Shown: positions 1-7,687 of the stretch, one piece after another
Layout of the letters: each line of letters begins with the position of its first letter
How positions within the stretch are numbered: the first letter of the stretch is position 1
Notes under the pieces: model-generated
The model's input: the letters and a program-made list of their open reading frames with translations, nothing else
Told to the model about the DNA's origin: nothing
Databases searched by the model: none
Assembly (NCBI RefSeq): GCF_041904905.1
Contig: NZ_JAYRMI010000003.1
Span: 1-64,000 of the forward strand
DNA from: Zoogloea sp041904905
GTDB lineage: Bacteria > Pseudomonadota > Gammaproteobacteria > Burkholderiales > Rhodocyclaceae
Reading direction: 5' to 3'
DNA: 64,000 nucleotides
Made by a program: the position numbers and the translations under genes

Positions 1-1788
1 CTGCACCTGGCCACCGGCCAGATCGGGCGGCCGGGCGCCGGCCCCTTCTCCCTCACCGGCCAGCCCAACGCGATGGGCGGGCGCGAGGTGGGCGGCCTCG
101 CCAACCTGCTGTCGGCCCACCGGGACATGGCCAACCCGGCCCATCGTGCCGAGGTCGCCGCCCTGTGGGGCGTGGACAGCGTGCCCGCCACGCCGGGCAA
201 GAGCGCCGTCGAACTCTTCAAGGCCCTCAAATCGGGCGAAGTGAAGGCCGTCTGGATCGCCTGCACCAACCCGGCCCAGTCGATGCCGGACCAGGCCCTG
301 ATCCACGACGCCCTCAAGCACGCCGAGTTCGTCATCGTTCAGGAAGCCTTCGGCCACACCGAAACCTGCGCCTACGCCGACCTGCTGCTGCCCGCCACCA
401 CCTGGGGCGAGAAGGAAGGCACCGTCACCAACTCGGAACGCGCCATCACGCGCGTCCGGGGCGCCGTGTCCGCGCCGGGTGAAGCCCGCCACGATTGGGC
501 GATCGTGGTGGATTTCGCCCGGCGTCTGGGCACTCGCCTGGGCAAGGGCGAACTCGCCGAGCGCATGTTCCCCTACGCCAACCCCGAAGAAATCTGGAAC
601 GAACACCGGGAATCCACCCGCGGCCGCGACCTGGACATCACCGGCCTCAGCTACGCGCTGCTGGAAACCGCCGGCCCCCAACAGTGGCCCTTCCCGGAAG
701 GCGCCAGTGCCGGCAAGGTGAGGCTCTACGAAGACGGGATCTACCCCACGCCTTCCGGCCGCGCCCGCTTCGTGGCCACCGAACACCGCATCACCGCCGA
801 ATCGCCGTCGGCCCACTACCCGCTCCACCTCAACACCGGCCGCCTGCGCGACCAGTGGCACGGCATGAGCCGCACCGGGCTGGTGGCCCGCCTCTACAGC
901 CACGAGGCCGAACCGCTGCTGCACATGCACCGGGACGACATGGCACGCCGCCGGCTGGCCGATGGCGATCTGGTCAAGGTCAAGAGCCGGCGGGGCGAGG
1001 TGGTGCTGAAGGTGGTGCAATCCGCCACCGTGCGAAGCGGACAGTGCTTCGTGCCGATGCACTGGGGTGGCAACACGATGGGCGGCCAGGGGGTGAACGT
1101 GCTCATGCCGTCCGCCTTCGACCCCACGTCCAAGCAGCCGGAACTCAAGCACGCCGCCGTGCAGGTCGAAAAATACACCGCCGGCAAGTCGCTGGTGGTG
1201 ATGCGCCGCAGCGAGGCGGACGCCGACGGCAAGCTGCAGCCCAACCCGCTGGAGGTCATGGAGCGCCTGCGCCAGTGGCTGCCGCACTTCCCCTACGCCA
1301 GCCTCACCCTCGCCGGCCGCAATTCGCCGGTGGTCGTGCTCAAGGCCCGGGCCAAGGCGCTGGCCCCGGCGCTGATCGAAGCCCTCGACCGGGAGATGGC
1401 ACTGGACGACCCGACCCGCGTGCTCTCCTACCAGGACAGCCGCAAGGATGTGGCCAAGCGTGCCCTCGTCGAAGGCGACTCACTGACCGCGGTGCGTCTC
1501 GCCGGTGAAAGCAAGGCGGCCGACTGGCTCGCCGACATGATGGTGCGGGAGCACTCCGCCGCTGCCGTACGGCCCTGGCTGCTCGCCCCGCTTACCGAGC
1601 CACCGGCTGGCCAGGCAGCGCGCGGCAAGGTCATCTGCAACTGCTTCGACGTGGCCGAAGACGACATCCTCGCCGCCTTCCGGGCCGGCGAATCCCTCGA
1701 CAGCCTGCAGGCCCGCACCCGCTGCGGTACCAACTGCGGCTCCTGCGTGCCGGAACTCAAACGGCTCCGCCAGCGCATCGCCGGCTGA
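1..1788 (+). CDS. nasA: Assimilatory nitrate reductase catalytic subunit, C-terminal part with fused BFD-like [2Fe-2S] domain (5' end outside window)
   Basis: The reading frame is open from base 1, so the gene starts upstream; 595 residues are visible. They cover the second half of a molybdopterin-bisMGD oxidoreductase: stretches such as HLATGQIGRPGAGPFSLTGQ near the edge, then the dinucleotide-binding C-terminal beta-barrel (LNTGRLRDQWHGMSRTG, HWGGNTMGGQG). The last 55 residues carry four cysteines in the pattern CNC...CGTNCGSC, a BFD-like [2Fe-2S] domain commonly fused to NasA of proteobacteria. The enzyme reduces nitrate to nitrite in the cytoplasm for nitrogen assimilation. The N-terminal [4Fe-4S] domain and any nasB or transporter partner lie outside the window. 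NasA is favoured over periplasmic NapA or formate dehydrogenase because of the terminal BFD fusion. Confidence 0.93.
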   Translation: MHLATGQIGRPGAGPFSLTGQPNAMGGREVGGLANLLSAHRDMANPAHRAEVAALWGVDSVPATPGKSAVELFKALKSGEVKAVWIACTNPAQSMPDQALIHDALKHAEFVIVQEAFGHTETCAYADLLLPATTWGEKEGTVTNSERAITRVRGAVSAPGEARHDWAIVVDFARRLGTRLGKGELAERMFPYANPEEIWNEHRESTRGRDLDITGLSYALLETAGPQQWPFPEGASAGKVRLYEDGIYPTPSGRARFVATEHRITAESPSAHYPLHLNTGRLRDQWHGMSRTGLVARLYSHEAEPLLHMHRDDMARRRLADGDLVKVKSRRGEVVLKVVQSATVRSGQCFVPMHWGGNTMGGQGVNVLMPSAFDPTSKQPELKHAAVQVEKYTAGKSLVVMRRSEADADGKLQPNPLEVMERLRQWLPHFPYASLTLAGRNSPVVVLKARAKALAPALIEALDREMALDDPTRVLSYQDSRKDVAKRALVEGDSLTAVRLAGESKAADWLADMMVREHSAAAVRPWLLAPLTEPPAGQAARGKVICNCFDVAEDDILAAFRAGESLDSLQARTRCGTNCGSCVPELKRLRQRIAG

Positions 1789-1897
1789 CCGCAGCCCCCG
1801 CTCAGCCTCGCCCGGCCCTCGCGCCGGGCCGCTGCGCGGGCGCACCGTGCCACCGGCCCGCCCCCACCCGGGAGCGGGCATCCATTCGAGCGCCCAA

Positions 1898-1937
1898 TAA
1901 AACGAATCCCCGCCCGGCGTTACCCGCCGACGGGGAT
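1898..1937 (-). terminator. Rho-independent terminator downstream of the acyl carrier protein gene
   Basis: A two-part hairpin has an outer stem ATCCCCG/CGGGGAT (1906-1912 with 1931-1937) and an inner stem CGGCG/CGCCG (1915-1919 with 1925-1929). On the minus strand it is followed by TCGTTTTATT. It lies between the convergent nitrate reductase and acyl carrier protein genes and has the correct orientation for the latter. Confidence 0.6.
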
Positions 1938-1965
1938 CGTGTGACCATCGGGCCGTGTCGACCGG

Positions 1966-2223
1966 TCAGCCCCGGGCTGCCAGCTTGCCGTCCACGAACT
2001 CGACCAGAGAACCGACCGAAGCAAAGGTGGAGCCGTCGATCTCGTCATCCTCGATCACAAAACCGAAGTGCTCCTCGATGATGTTGATGAGCCCGACCAC
2101 TGCCATCGAATCCAGATCCGGCAACGCGCCGAGCAGGGGCGTGTCGAGATCAAACTGAGCCGCCGCACCACCAAGGCTCAGAACCTCGTCGAGAATCGAC
2201 AGCACTTCCTTCTTCGTATCCAA
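1966..2223 (-). CDS. Acyl carrier protein, exosortase-A-system-associated type
   Basis: The 85-residue acidic protein has the phosphopantetheine attachment site PDLDSMAVV, with Ser39 as the predicted modified residue. It has the expected four-helix ACP length and an acidic recognition-helix region (IEEHFGFVIEDDEID). It would carry an acyl or aminoacyl group as a thioester for the ligase transcribed divergently from it. It is not the fatty-acid-synthesis AcpP, since no fab genes are nearby and the sequence diverges from the AcpP core. ACP, AMP-ligase and PLP-decarboxylase recur together in exosortase-A (EpsH/PEP-CTERM) loci; the substrate is unknown. The start at 2223 is the only ATG that gives a full ACP. 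Confidence 0.85.
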   Translation of the reverse strand: MDTKKEVLSILDEVLSLGGAAAQFDLDTPLLGALPDLDSMAVVGLINIIEEHFGFVIEDDEIDGSTFASVGSLVEFVDGKLAARG

Positions 2224-2278
2224 AAGTCACTCCAGTCCGAAAATCCTGCCGCAAAACCTGACACCGCGCCTTGCGACC

Positions 2279-2307
2279 TTGCAAGTAAAAGCCTTTATCA
2301 TTATAAG
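2279..2307. promoter_or_regulatory. Overlapping divergent sigma-70-like promoters for acyl carrier protein and ligase
   Basis: On the plus strand, TTGCAA (2279-2284), 17 bp and TATAAG (2302-2307) fit a sigma-70 promoter for the ligase, leaving a leader of about 125 nt. On the minus strand a perfect TATAAT occupies 2300-2305, with TTCAGA 16 bp upstream, reading toward the acyl carrier protein. The two -10 boxes overlap, so only one RNA polymerase could occupy the site at a time. The remainder of the 215-bp gap, 2308-2438, holds an imperfect inverted repeat around 2383-2415 (ACCGG...CCGGT) and nothing else I recognise. Confidence 0.5.
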
Positions 2308-2438
2308 CGACAAGGTCGCATTCTGAACCGTGATCTAAGTCGTGCGCCAACCCACTGGCTTGGGGCGGATGTGCGACACAACCGGCATCATGGTATGCGA
2401 ATCATGACCGGTCAGGCCCAACCAAAGTCACAAAATCG

Positions 2439-4037
2439 ATGTCCAACACTTCCCTCCTGCACGAACTCATCACCGCCTCCGCCGACCGCGCCCCCGACGG
2501 CCCCGCGCTCACGGCCGGCACATCGACCCTCAGCTACGCCGCGCTGGACGAGCAGGTCGCGCGCTTTGCCGGCGGGCTCCTGCAGCTGGGGCTCGAACGC
2601 GGCGAGCGCGTCGGCGTCTTCCTCGACAAACGCTTTGAGACCGTCGTCACCTGCTTCGGCGCAGCCCGGGCAGGCGGCGCCTTTGTCCCGGTCAACCCGA
2701 TCCTGAAGCCCGAGCAGATCGCCCACATCCTGCGCGACTGCAACGCCCGCATCCTGGTCACCTCGCCGGAGCGCCTGCCCTTCATCGCCGACGCCCTGAC
2801 CCACTGCCATGACCTGCGCCATGTCGTCCTCACCAAGCCGCTGGCCAAGCCCCTTGCCCTGCCCGGCGTGCAGATCGTCGACTGGGCCGCGCTCGCTGCC
2901 GCCAGCCCGGCCGGCCATCGGGTGATCGACACCGACCTGCTGTCCATCCTCTACACCTCGGGCAGCACCGGCAAACCCAAGGGCGTCGTGCTATCCCACC
3001 GCAACATGGTGGCCGGCGCCAAGAGCGTCGCCAGCTACCTGGGCAACGCCCCCGGCGACACGCTCCTCGCCGCCCTGCCCCTCTCCTTCGACGCCGGCTT
3101 CTCGCAGCTCACCACCGCCTTCCACGCTGGCGCCCGGGTGGTGCTGCTCAACTACCTCTTCCCCCAGGACGTGCTGAAGGCCATCGTGCGCGAGCGGGTC
3201 ACCGGCCTCACTGCCGTACCGCCCCTCTACATCCAGCTGGCCCAGCTCCAGTGGCCCGAGGGCATCACCGACCATCTGCGCTACTTCGCCAACACCGGCG
3301 GGCGGATGCCGCTCGAAACCCTCAAGGCCCTGCGCGCCCATCTGCCGAACACCAAACCCTTCCTGATGTACGGCCTCACCGAAGCCTTCCGCGCCACCTA
3401 CCTGCCGCCCGAGCAGGCCGACATTCGCCCCGACTCCATCGGCAAGGCGATCCCCGGCGCCGAGGTCATGGTGCTGCGCGAAGACGGCAGCGAGTGCGGC
3501 CCCAACGAACCCGGCGAACTCGTGCAGCGGGGCGCCCACGTCGCCATGGGCTACTGGAACGACCCCGCAAAAACCGCCGAACGCTTCAAGCCCCTGCCGA
3601 CCACCGCCCCCGGGCGCCAGTCGGGCTTCGTGCTGCCCGAGATCGCCGTGTTCTCCGGCGACACCGTGCGTCGCGACGAAGAGGGCTACATCTACTTCAT
3701 CGGGCGCCGGGACGAGATGATGAAAACCTCGGGCTACCGCGTCAGCCCCACCGAGGTTGAAGAGATCCTCTACGCCACCGGCCTCATCGGCGAGTGCATC
3801 GCCTTCGGCGTACCGCACCCCAGCCTCGGCGAAGCCATCTGCGTCATCGCCACCGGCAAGGACGGCCCGCTCGCCGTCGACGCGCTGCAGGCCGAGTGCC
3901 GCCAGCGCATGCCCACTTACATGGTGCCAAGCACCATCGAAGCCGCCACGGGCCCCTTGCCCCGCAACCCGAACGGCAAGATCGACCGCAAGTCCCTCTC
4001 CACCGACTTCCTGCAACGCCACCCCACAACGCCATGA
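2439..4037 (+). CDS. AMP-forming acyl-CoA/ACP ligase, exosortase-A-system-associated
   Basis: The 532-residue member of the adenylate-forming (ANL) superfamily has the AMP-binding P-loop LYTSGSTGKPKGVV, the motif MYGLTEAFRATY, the SGD and hinge region GRRDEMMKTSGYRVSP, and the C-terminal catalytic lysine in NPNGKIDRKSL. It should activate a carboxylate with ATP and transfer it to CoA or, given the neighbouring carrier protein, to a phosphopantetheine arm. Its stop overlaps the ATG of the decarboxylase (ATGA at 4034-4037), so the two are translationally coupled. The overall type matches the AMP-ligase family found beside exosortase A; an amino-acid adenylation role is also possible. No exosortase gene is in the window. 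Confidence 0.88.
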   Translation: MSNTSLLHELITASADRAPDGPALTAGTSTLSYAALDEQVARFAGGLLQLGLERGERVGVFLDKRFETVVTCFGAARAGGAFVPVNPILKPEQIAHILRDCNARILVTSPERLPFIADALTHCHDLRHVVLTKPLAKPLALPGVQIVDWAALAAASPAGHRVIDTDLLSILYTSGSTGKPKGVVLSHRNMVAGAKSVASYLGNAPGDTLLAALPLSFDAGFSQLTTAFHAGARVVLLNYLFPQDVLKAIVRERVTGLTAVPPLYIQLAQLQWPEGITDHLRYFANTGGRMPLETLKALRAHLPNTKPFLMYGLTEAFRATYLPPEQADIRPDSIGKAIPGAEVMVLREDGSECGPNEPGELVQRGAHVAMGYWNDPAKTAERFKPLPTTAPGRQSGFVLPEIAVFSGDTVRRDEEGYIYFIGRRDEMMKTSGYRVSPTEVEEILYATGLIGECIAFGVPHPSLGEAICVIATGKDGPLAVDALQAECRQRMPTYMVPSTIEAATGPLPRNPNGKIDRKSLSTDFLQRHPTTP

Positions 4038-5278
4038 GCGACACCCTCCGCGAAAAACCCACCCACGCCCCGATGGATCAGTTCCGCACCGAGAACGGCG
4101 AACTCGTCATCGGCAACATCCCCCTTCGTCGGCTCGTCGCCCGTGTCGGTCAAACCCCCTTCTACGCCTATGATCGGGCCCTGCTCACCGGCCGGGTCGA
4201 AGCGCTGCGCGCCCAGCTCCCCCCCGGCATCAAGATCCACTACGCCATGAAAGCCAACCCGATGCCTGCGGTCGTCGATCACATGGCCAGGCTCGTGGAC
4301 GGCATCGACGTCGCCTCCGGCAACGAATTAAGGGTGGCCCTGGACAGCGGCGCCAACCCCCGGGAGATCAGCTTCGCCGGCCCAGGCAAACGGCGCGAAG
4401 AACTCCTCCAGGCCGTCGCCGCCGACATCCTCATCAACATCGAGTCCTTCCGCGAGATCGCCGAGCTGGCCGCCATCCAGAAGGAAACCGGCTGGCCGGT
4501 ACGCGTCGCTGTGAGGGTGAATCCGGATTTCGAGCTGAAAAGCTCAGGCATGAAGATGGGTGGCGGGCCCAAGCCGTTCGGCATCGACGCCGAGCAAGTC
4601 CCCCAGGCGCTAGCGGCCATTCAAGATTCGGGGCTCGCCTTCGAAGGCTTCCACCTCTTCGCCGGCTCCCAGAATCTGCGCCCCGAAGCCATCGTCGAAG
4701 CCCAACGAAAAAGCTATGAACTCGCCCTGAAGCTCGCCGCGCACGCCCCTGCGCCCGTCCGCTTCCTCAATCTGGGCGGCGGCTTCGGCATCCCCTACTT
4801 TCCTGGCGAACGGCGCCTCGAACTCGCCACCATCGCAGAGAACCTTGCCGCGATCCAGGAAGACGCCCGCACGAAACTGCCGGCCGCCGAAATCGTCATC
4901 GAACTGGGGCGCTACCTTGTCGGAGAAGCCGGCATCTACGTCTGCCAGATCCTCGACAAGAAGGTGTCCCGAGACCACTGCTTTCTGGTCACCGATGGCG
5001 GCCTCAACCACCACCTTTCAGCCTCCGGAAACTTCGGCCAGGTCATCCGAAAGAACTATCCGGTAACCATCGGCGACCGGCTCGACCGCCCCTCTTCCGA
5101 TCCCGTATCGGTCGTCGGCCCCCTCTGCACGCCACTCGACATCCTCGCCGAGAAGATGGCACTGCCCGATTGCGGCCCAGGCAACCTGGTCGTGATCTTC
5201 CAGTCGGGTGCTTACGGCGCGACCGCCAGCCCACGCGGCTTCCTCTCCCAGCCCGATCTGATCGAAGTCCTGATATGA
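4034..5278 (+). CDS. PLP-dependent decarboxylase, exosortase-A-system-associated (group IV, DAP/ornithine decarboxylase fold)
   Basis: The 414-residue alanine-racemase-fold decarboxylase has the PLP lysine in IHYAMKANP (Lys73), the glycine loop LGGGFGIPY, ELGRYLVGEAG, the substrate-side cysteine motif VVGPLCTPLDILAEK and the C-terminal tyrosine of SGAYGATASP. This is the architecture of diaminopimelate and ornithine decarboxylases. It would remove CO2 from an amino-acid substrate, but the context (ligase plus carrier protein) argues for a dedicated branch rather than lysine synthesis. The ATG at 4034 overlaps the ligase stop. A hairpin follows immediately. LysA is the main alternative, and the fused-looking module makes it less likely. 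Confidence 0.85.
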   Translation: MSDTLREKPTHAPMDQFRTENGELVIGNIPLRRLVARVGQTPFYAYDRALLTGRVEALRAQLPPGIKIHYAMKANPMPAVVDHMARLVDGIDVASGNELRVALDSGANPREISFAGPGKRREELLQAVAADILINIESFREIAELAAIQKETGWPVRVAVRVNPDFELKSSGMKMGGGPKPFGIDAEQVPQALAAIQDSGLAFEGFHLFAGSQNLRPEAIVEAQRKSYELALKLAAHAPAPVRFLNLGGGFGIPYFPGERRLELATIAENLAAIQEDARTKLPAAEIVIELGRYLVGEAGIYVCQILDKKVSRDHCFLVTDGGLNHHLSASGNFGQVIRKNYPVTIGDRLDRPSSDPVSVVGPLCTPLDILAEKMALPDCGPGNLVVIFQSGAYGATASPRGFLSQPDLIEVLI

Positions 5279-5281
5279 AAA

Positions 5282-5307
5282 AAGGTAGTGCGGCGACGCA
5301 CTACCTT
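5282..5307. terminator. Bidirectional rho-independent terminator
   Basis: An 11-bp perfect stem (5282-5292 with 5297-5307) closes a GCGA tetraloop. On the minus strand it is followed by six Ts (complement of 5278-5283), ideal for ending the DUF3579 transcript. The plus side has a weaker TTCATCTTC tail for the ligase-decarboxylase mRNA. It marks the left border of the low-GC block. Confidence 0.8.
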
Positions 5308-5349
5308 CATCTTCAAAACGCCGAAAATCACAAAAGCGGATAGCGCGGC

Positions 5350-5643
5350 CTAATCGAAATAGTCGCCCGGAAGGGCCTCGACCTGCAGGTCGTTATCCTT
5401 CGCAAAGTTACGTAGAAAATTGTACGCAAGCGGTTCGATATCGTGGATCCGGGCATCCACCAGCACCGTCTTGTCGCCCTTGAGATTACAGGCAGGCCTG
5501 ACGTAGGGGGAGTAGGTCATTCGGTTATCTGAACCGAACACCGACATGATCCCGCACAACCGATCAGCCCAGTCGCTAGGACGAAAAGTCCTGCCATCGC
5601 TCGTTCTCCCAACAATCACAAAATTTTCAGCTTTATGAATCAT
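5350..5643 (-). CDS. DUF3579 family protein
   Basis: The 97-residue cytoplasmic protein of unknown function matches the small DUF3579 family of betaproteobacteria, with the characteristic start IHKAENFVIVGRTSDGRTF and the RPSDWADRLCGIMS segment. I see no signal peptide or membrane segment. The gene is monocistronic between two hairpins and has the lower GC content of the nuo block rather than that of the upstream decarboxylase. A TAGAAT -10-like element lies about 70 nt upstream. The 223-bp gap from 5644 to 5866 otherwise holds only the nuo terminator. Confidence 0.8.
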   Translation of the reverse strand: MIHKAENFVIVGRTSDGRTFRPSDWADRLCGIMSVFGSDNRMTYSPYVRPACNLKGDKTVLVDARIHDIEPLAYNFLRNFAKDNDLQVEALPGDYFD

Positions 5644-5824
5644 GAGCTATGACGGACATTGTTGAATGAGACCAAAGACCACTCGGGACTCGTACACCGA
5701 CTAGCTCCGCAAGTGAGCCGTAATTCTAGCAGGAAGAACTCCTCTCCCGCCTTGACCCCAACGGAACAACCTGCGGGCGGGGCCCCCGCGAAAAATTTAT
5801 CAGAAACCGACAAGCCCCTCGCCC

Positions 5825-5850
5825 GAAAAGAAAACCCGGGATACCCGGGT
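5825..5850 (-). terminator. Terminator of the nuo operon
   Basis: A 7-bp stem ACCCGGG/CCCGGGT (5834-5840 with 5844-5850) has a 3-nt loop. On the minus strand it is followed by TTTTCTTTTC. It sits 16 nt beyond the stop codon of the DUF2818 gene, the last gene of the complex I operon. Confidence 0.75.
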
Positions 5851-5866
5851 CTTCATTAAAGGCGAA

Positions 5867-6178
5867 CTAGACGGCGCGGCTTCGCCAAAGGTACTTGAAT
5901 ACAAACCCAGGAAAAACGGCCACGAGCACCAGAGCCCCAATGATCGCGAAAAACTCCCATCCTTGGTTATACGGAGAACCATGAAGCTTCGCCTCCAATT
6001 GAACGGAAGCGAACAACAGCGCCGCCGTAACAACAAGCAACTCCAAAAACCGCAGGCCAAGCCTTTTTCCCCGATGACCGAGCCGAAACACGCCAAGAAG
6101 GCGATCACTCACGAAGATCAGGTTGATTAAGCCAACAACGCCAAGAACAGTGAGGTAATACAACTGAGCCCCAGGCAA
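5867..6178 (-). CDS. DUF2818 family membrane protein, nuo-operon associated
   Basis: The 103-residue protein has three hydrophobic segments (about residues 6-24, 40-60 and 75-96). It is a small inner-membrane protein of the DUF2818 family, habitually encoded directly after nuoN in betaproteobacteria. It starts 3 nt after the nuoN stop and so is co-transcribed and probably coupled. Its job is unknown; position suggests a complex I accessory or assembly role, which is inference. It is the final gene of the operon. Confidence 0.8.
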   Translation of the reverse strand: MPGAQLYYLTVLGVVGLINLIFVSDRLLGVFRLGHRGKRLGLRFLELLVVTAALLFASVQLEAKLHGSPYNQGWEFFAIIGALVLVAVFPGFVFKYLWRSRAV

Positions 6179-6181
6179 CTG

Positions 6182-7648
6182 TTAAAGGGAACCGAGCAAC
6201 GAAAACGCGCACAACGACATCAGAGACTGAGGAATCAGCCCGAGAAGCCCAACCGCAACGCCGTTCATCGACAGAAGAACCTTCATTTCCATTGGCGCGC
6301 TGATGGCAACATTTTCCGTGGGCTCATCAAAGAACATAACCTTCACAACGCGGAGGTAGTAGAACGCACCAATCAGAGACATCACCACCGCAAGCACAGC
6401 AACCCAGTAATAACGGGCGGCCACGACAGCCTGGAGCACAGAGAACTTCGCAAAGAAGCCGATGAAGAACGGAATGCCAGCCATCGAGAACATCACCATG
6501 GCCATCACGCCAGCGAACCAGGAACTCCGCTTGTTGAGCCCCTTGAAGTCATCAATAGTCTCGGCTTCGAAGCCCGCACGGGAGAGCAGGATCAGCACGC
6601 CGAACGCACCGAGCGTCATCAGCACATACGACACGACATAAAACATCGATGAACTATAAGCATTCAGCGCGAAATGCCGATCACCGCCGACAACACCGGA
6701 CATCAACCCCAAAAGCATGAAGCCCATGTGCGAAATACCCGAGTAGCCCAGCATGCGCTTGATGTTCGTTTGCGCTATCGCTGCGAGGTTCCCCAGAACG
6801 ATGGAAAGCACACCGACGAACATCAACATGGACTGCCACTGATCGGCAAGTTCGAACAGACCATTCACCAGCAGTCGCATGGCCATACCGAACGCGGCGA
6901 GCTTCGGGGCCGACGCGATCATCAGCGTCACAGAAGTCGGAGCGCCATGATAGACGTCGGGAATCCACATGTGGAACGGCACCACGCCAAGTTTGAACGC
7001 CAAGCCCGCCACCACAAAAACAAGACCAAACATCAAGACGTTCTTGTTCGCAGCCTGATGGTACACCGCCTGTGCAACACCGGATATCTCAAGCGTGCCG
7101 GTCGCACCGTAAAGCATGGAGATACCGTATAGCAACAGACCAGATGCGAGAGCGCCGAGCACGAAATACTTCATCGCAGCTTCCGTAGCACGCGCCGAAT
7201 CGCGTTGCAACGCAACCATTGCATAGAGCGACAGGGAGAGCAACTCCAGGCCGAGATAGAGGGTTAGGAAATGGTTAGCTGCGATCATCACCATCATCCC
7301 TAGCGTCGCATAGATGGCGAGAACGTAATACTCCGTCGTCTCCATCCGCCGATCTGCCATGTACCCACGGGAGTAAAGCAGCACAATCGCTACCGCGAAG
7401 TAGAGCATGAGCTTCAGGAAATCACCCATCAGGTCGTCGACGTACATGTTGCTGAACGTAAACCCTACCTGGCTATCCATCGAGAACAGAGTAATTGCGC
7501 CCGCCCCGATAAGCGTCAGCTGCGTCAAATAGTACGCCAAGCCCTTGGAGTTCTTGGCAAAGGTACCTGCCAGCAGAACAACTAACGACATCGCAACAAC
7601 AAACAGCTCCGCTGCTGCTGGGTAAAAATCGGGAATCACAAAGTTCAT
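6182..7648 (-). CDS. nuoN: NADH-quinone oxidoreductase subunit N
   Basis: The 488-residue antiporter-like membrane subunit of complex I has about 14 predicted helices. Hallmarks are GLELLSLSLYAMVA with the conserved glutamate-containing helix, and the VVPFHMWIPDVYHGAPT loop typical of proton-translocating NuoL/M/N subunits. It forms one of the proton channels in the membrane arm. The length matches the family. It lies 39 nt downstream of nuoM and is followed at once by the DUF2818 gene. Confidence 0.97.
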   Translation of the reverse strand: MNFVIPDFYPAAAELFVVAMSLVVLLAGTFAKNSKGLAYYLTQLTLIGAGAITLFSMDSQVGFTFSNMYVDDLMGDFLKLMLYFAVAIVLLYSRGYMADRRMETTEYYVLAIYATLGMMVMIAANHFLTLYLGLELLSLSLYAMVALQRDSARATEAAMKYFVLGALASGLLLYGISMLYGATGTLEISGVAQAVYHQAANKNVLMFGLVFVVAGLAFKLGVVPFHMWIPDVYHGAPTSVTLMIASAPKLAAFGMAMRLLVNGLFELADQWQSMLMFVGVLSIVLGNLAAIAQTNIKRMLGYSGISHMGFMLLGLMSGVVGGDRHFALNAYSSSMFYVVSYVLMTLGAFGVLILLSRAGFEAETIDDFKGLNKRSSWFAGVMAMVMFSMAGIPFFIGFFAKFSVLQAVVAARYYWVAVLAVVMSLIGAFYYLRVVKVMFFDEPTENVAISAPMEMKVLLSMNGVAVGLLGLIPQSLMSLCAFSLLGSL

Positions 7649-7687
7649 ATCAACGCCACAGTCCGAAGGATTCTCTTGCGATTTGGA

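Noticed and set aside
2308..2438. sigma-54 promoter for the exosortase-associated ligase
   Set aside because: GG and GC pairs in this stretch never have the required ten-base spacing; a sigma-70-like promoter fits better.
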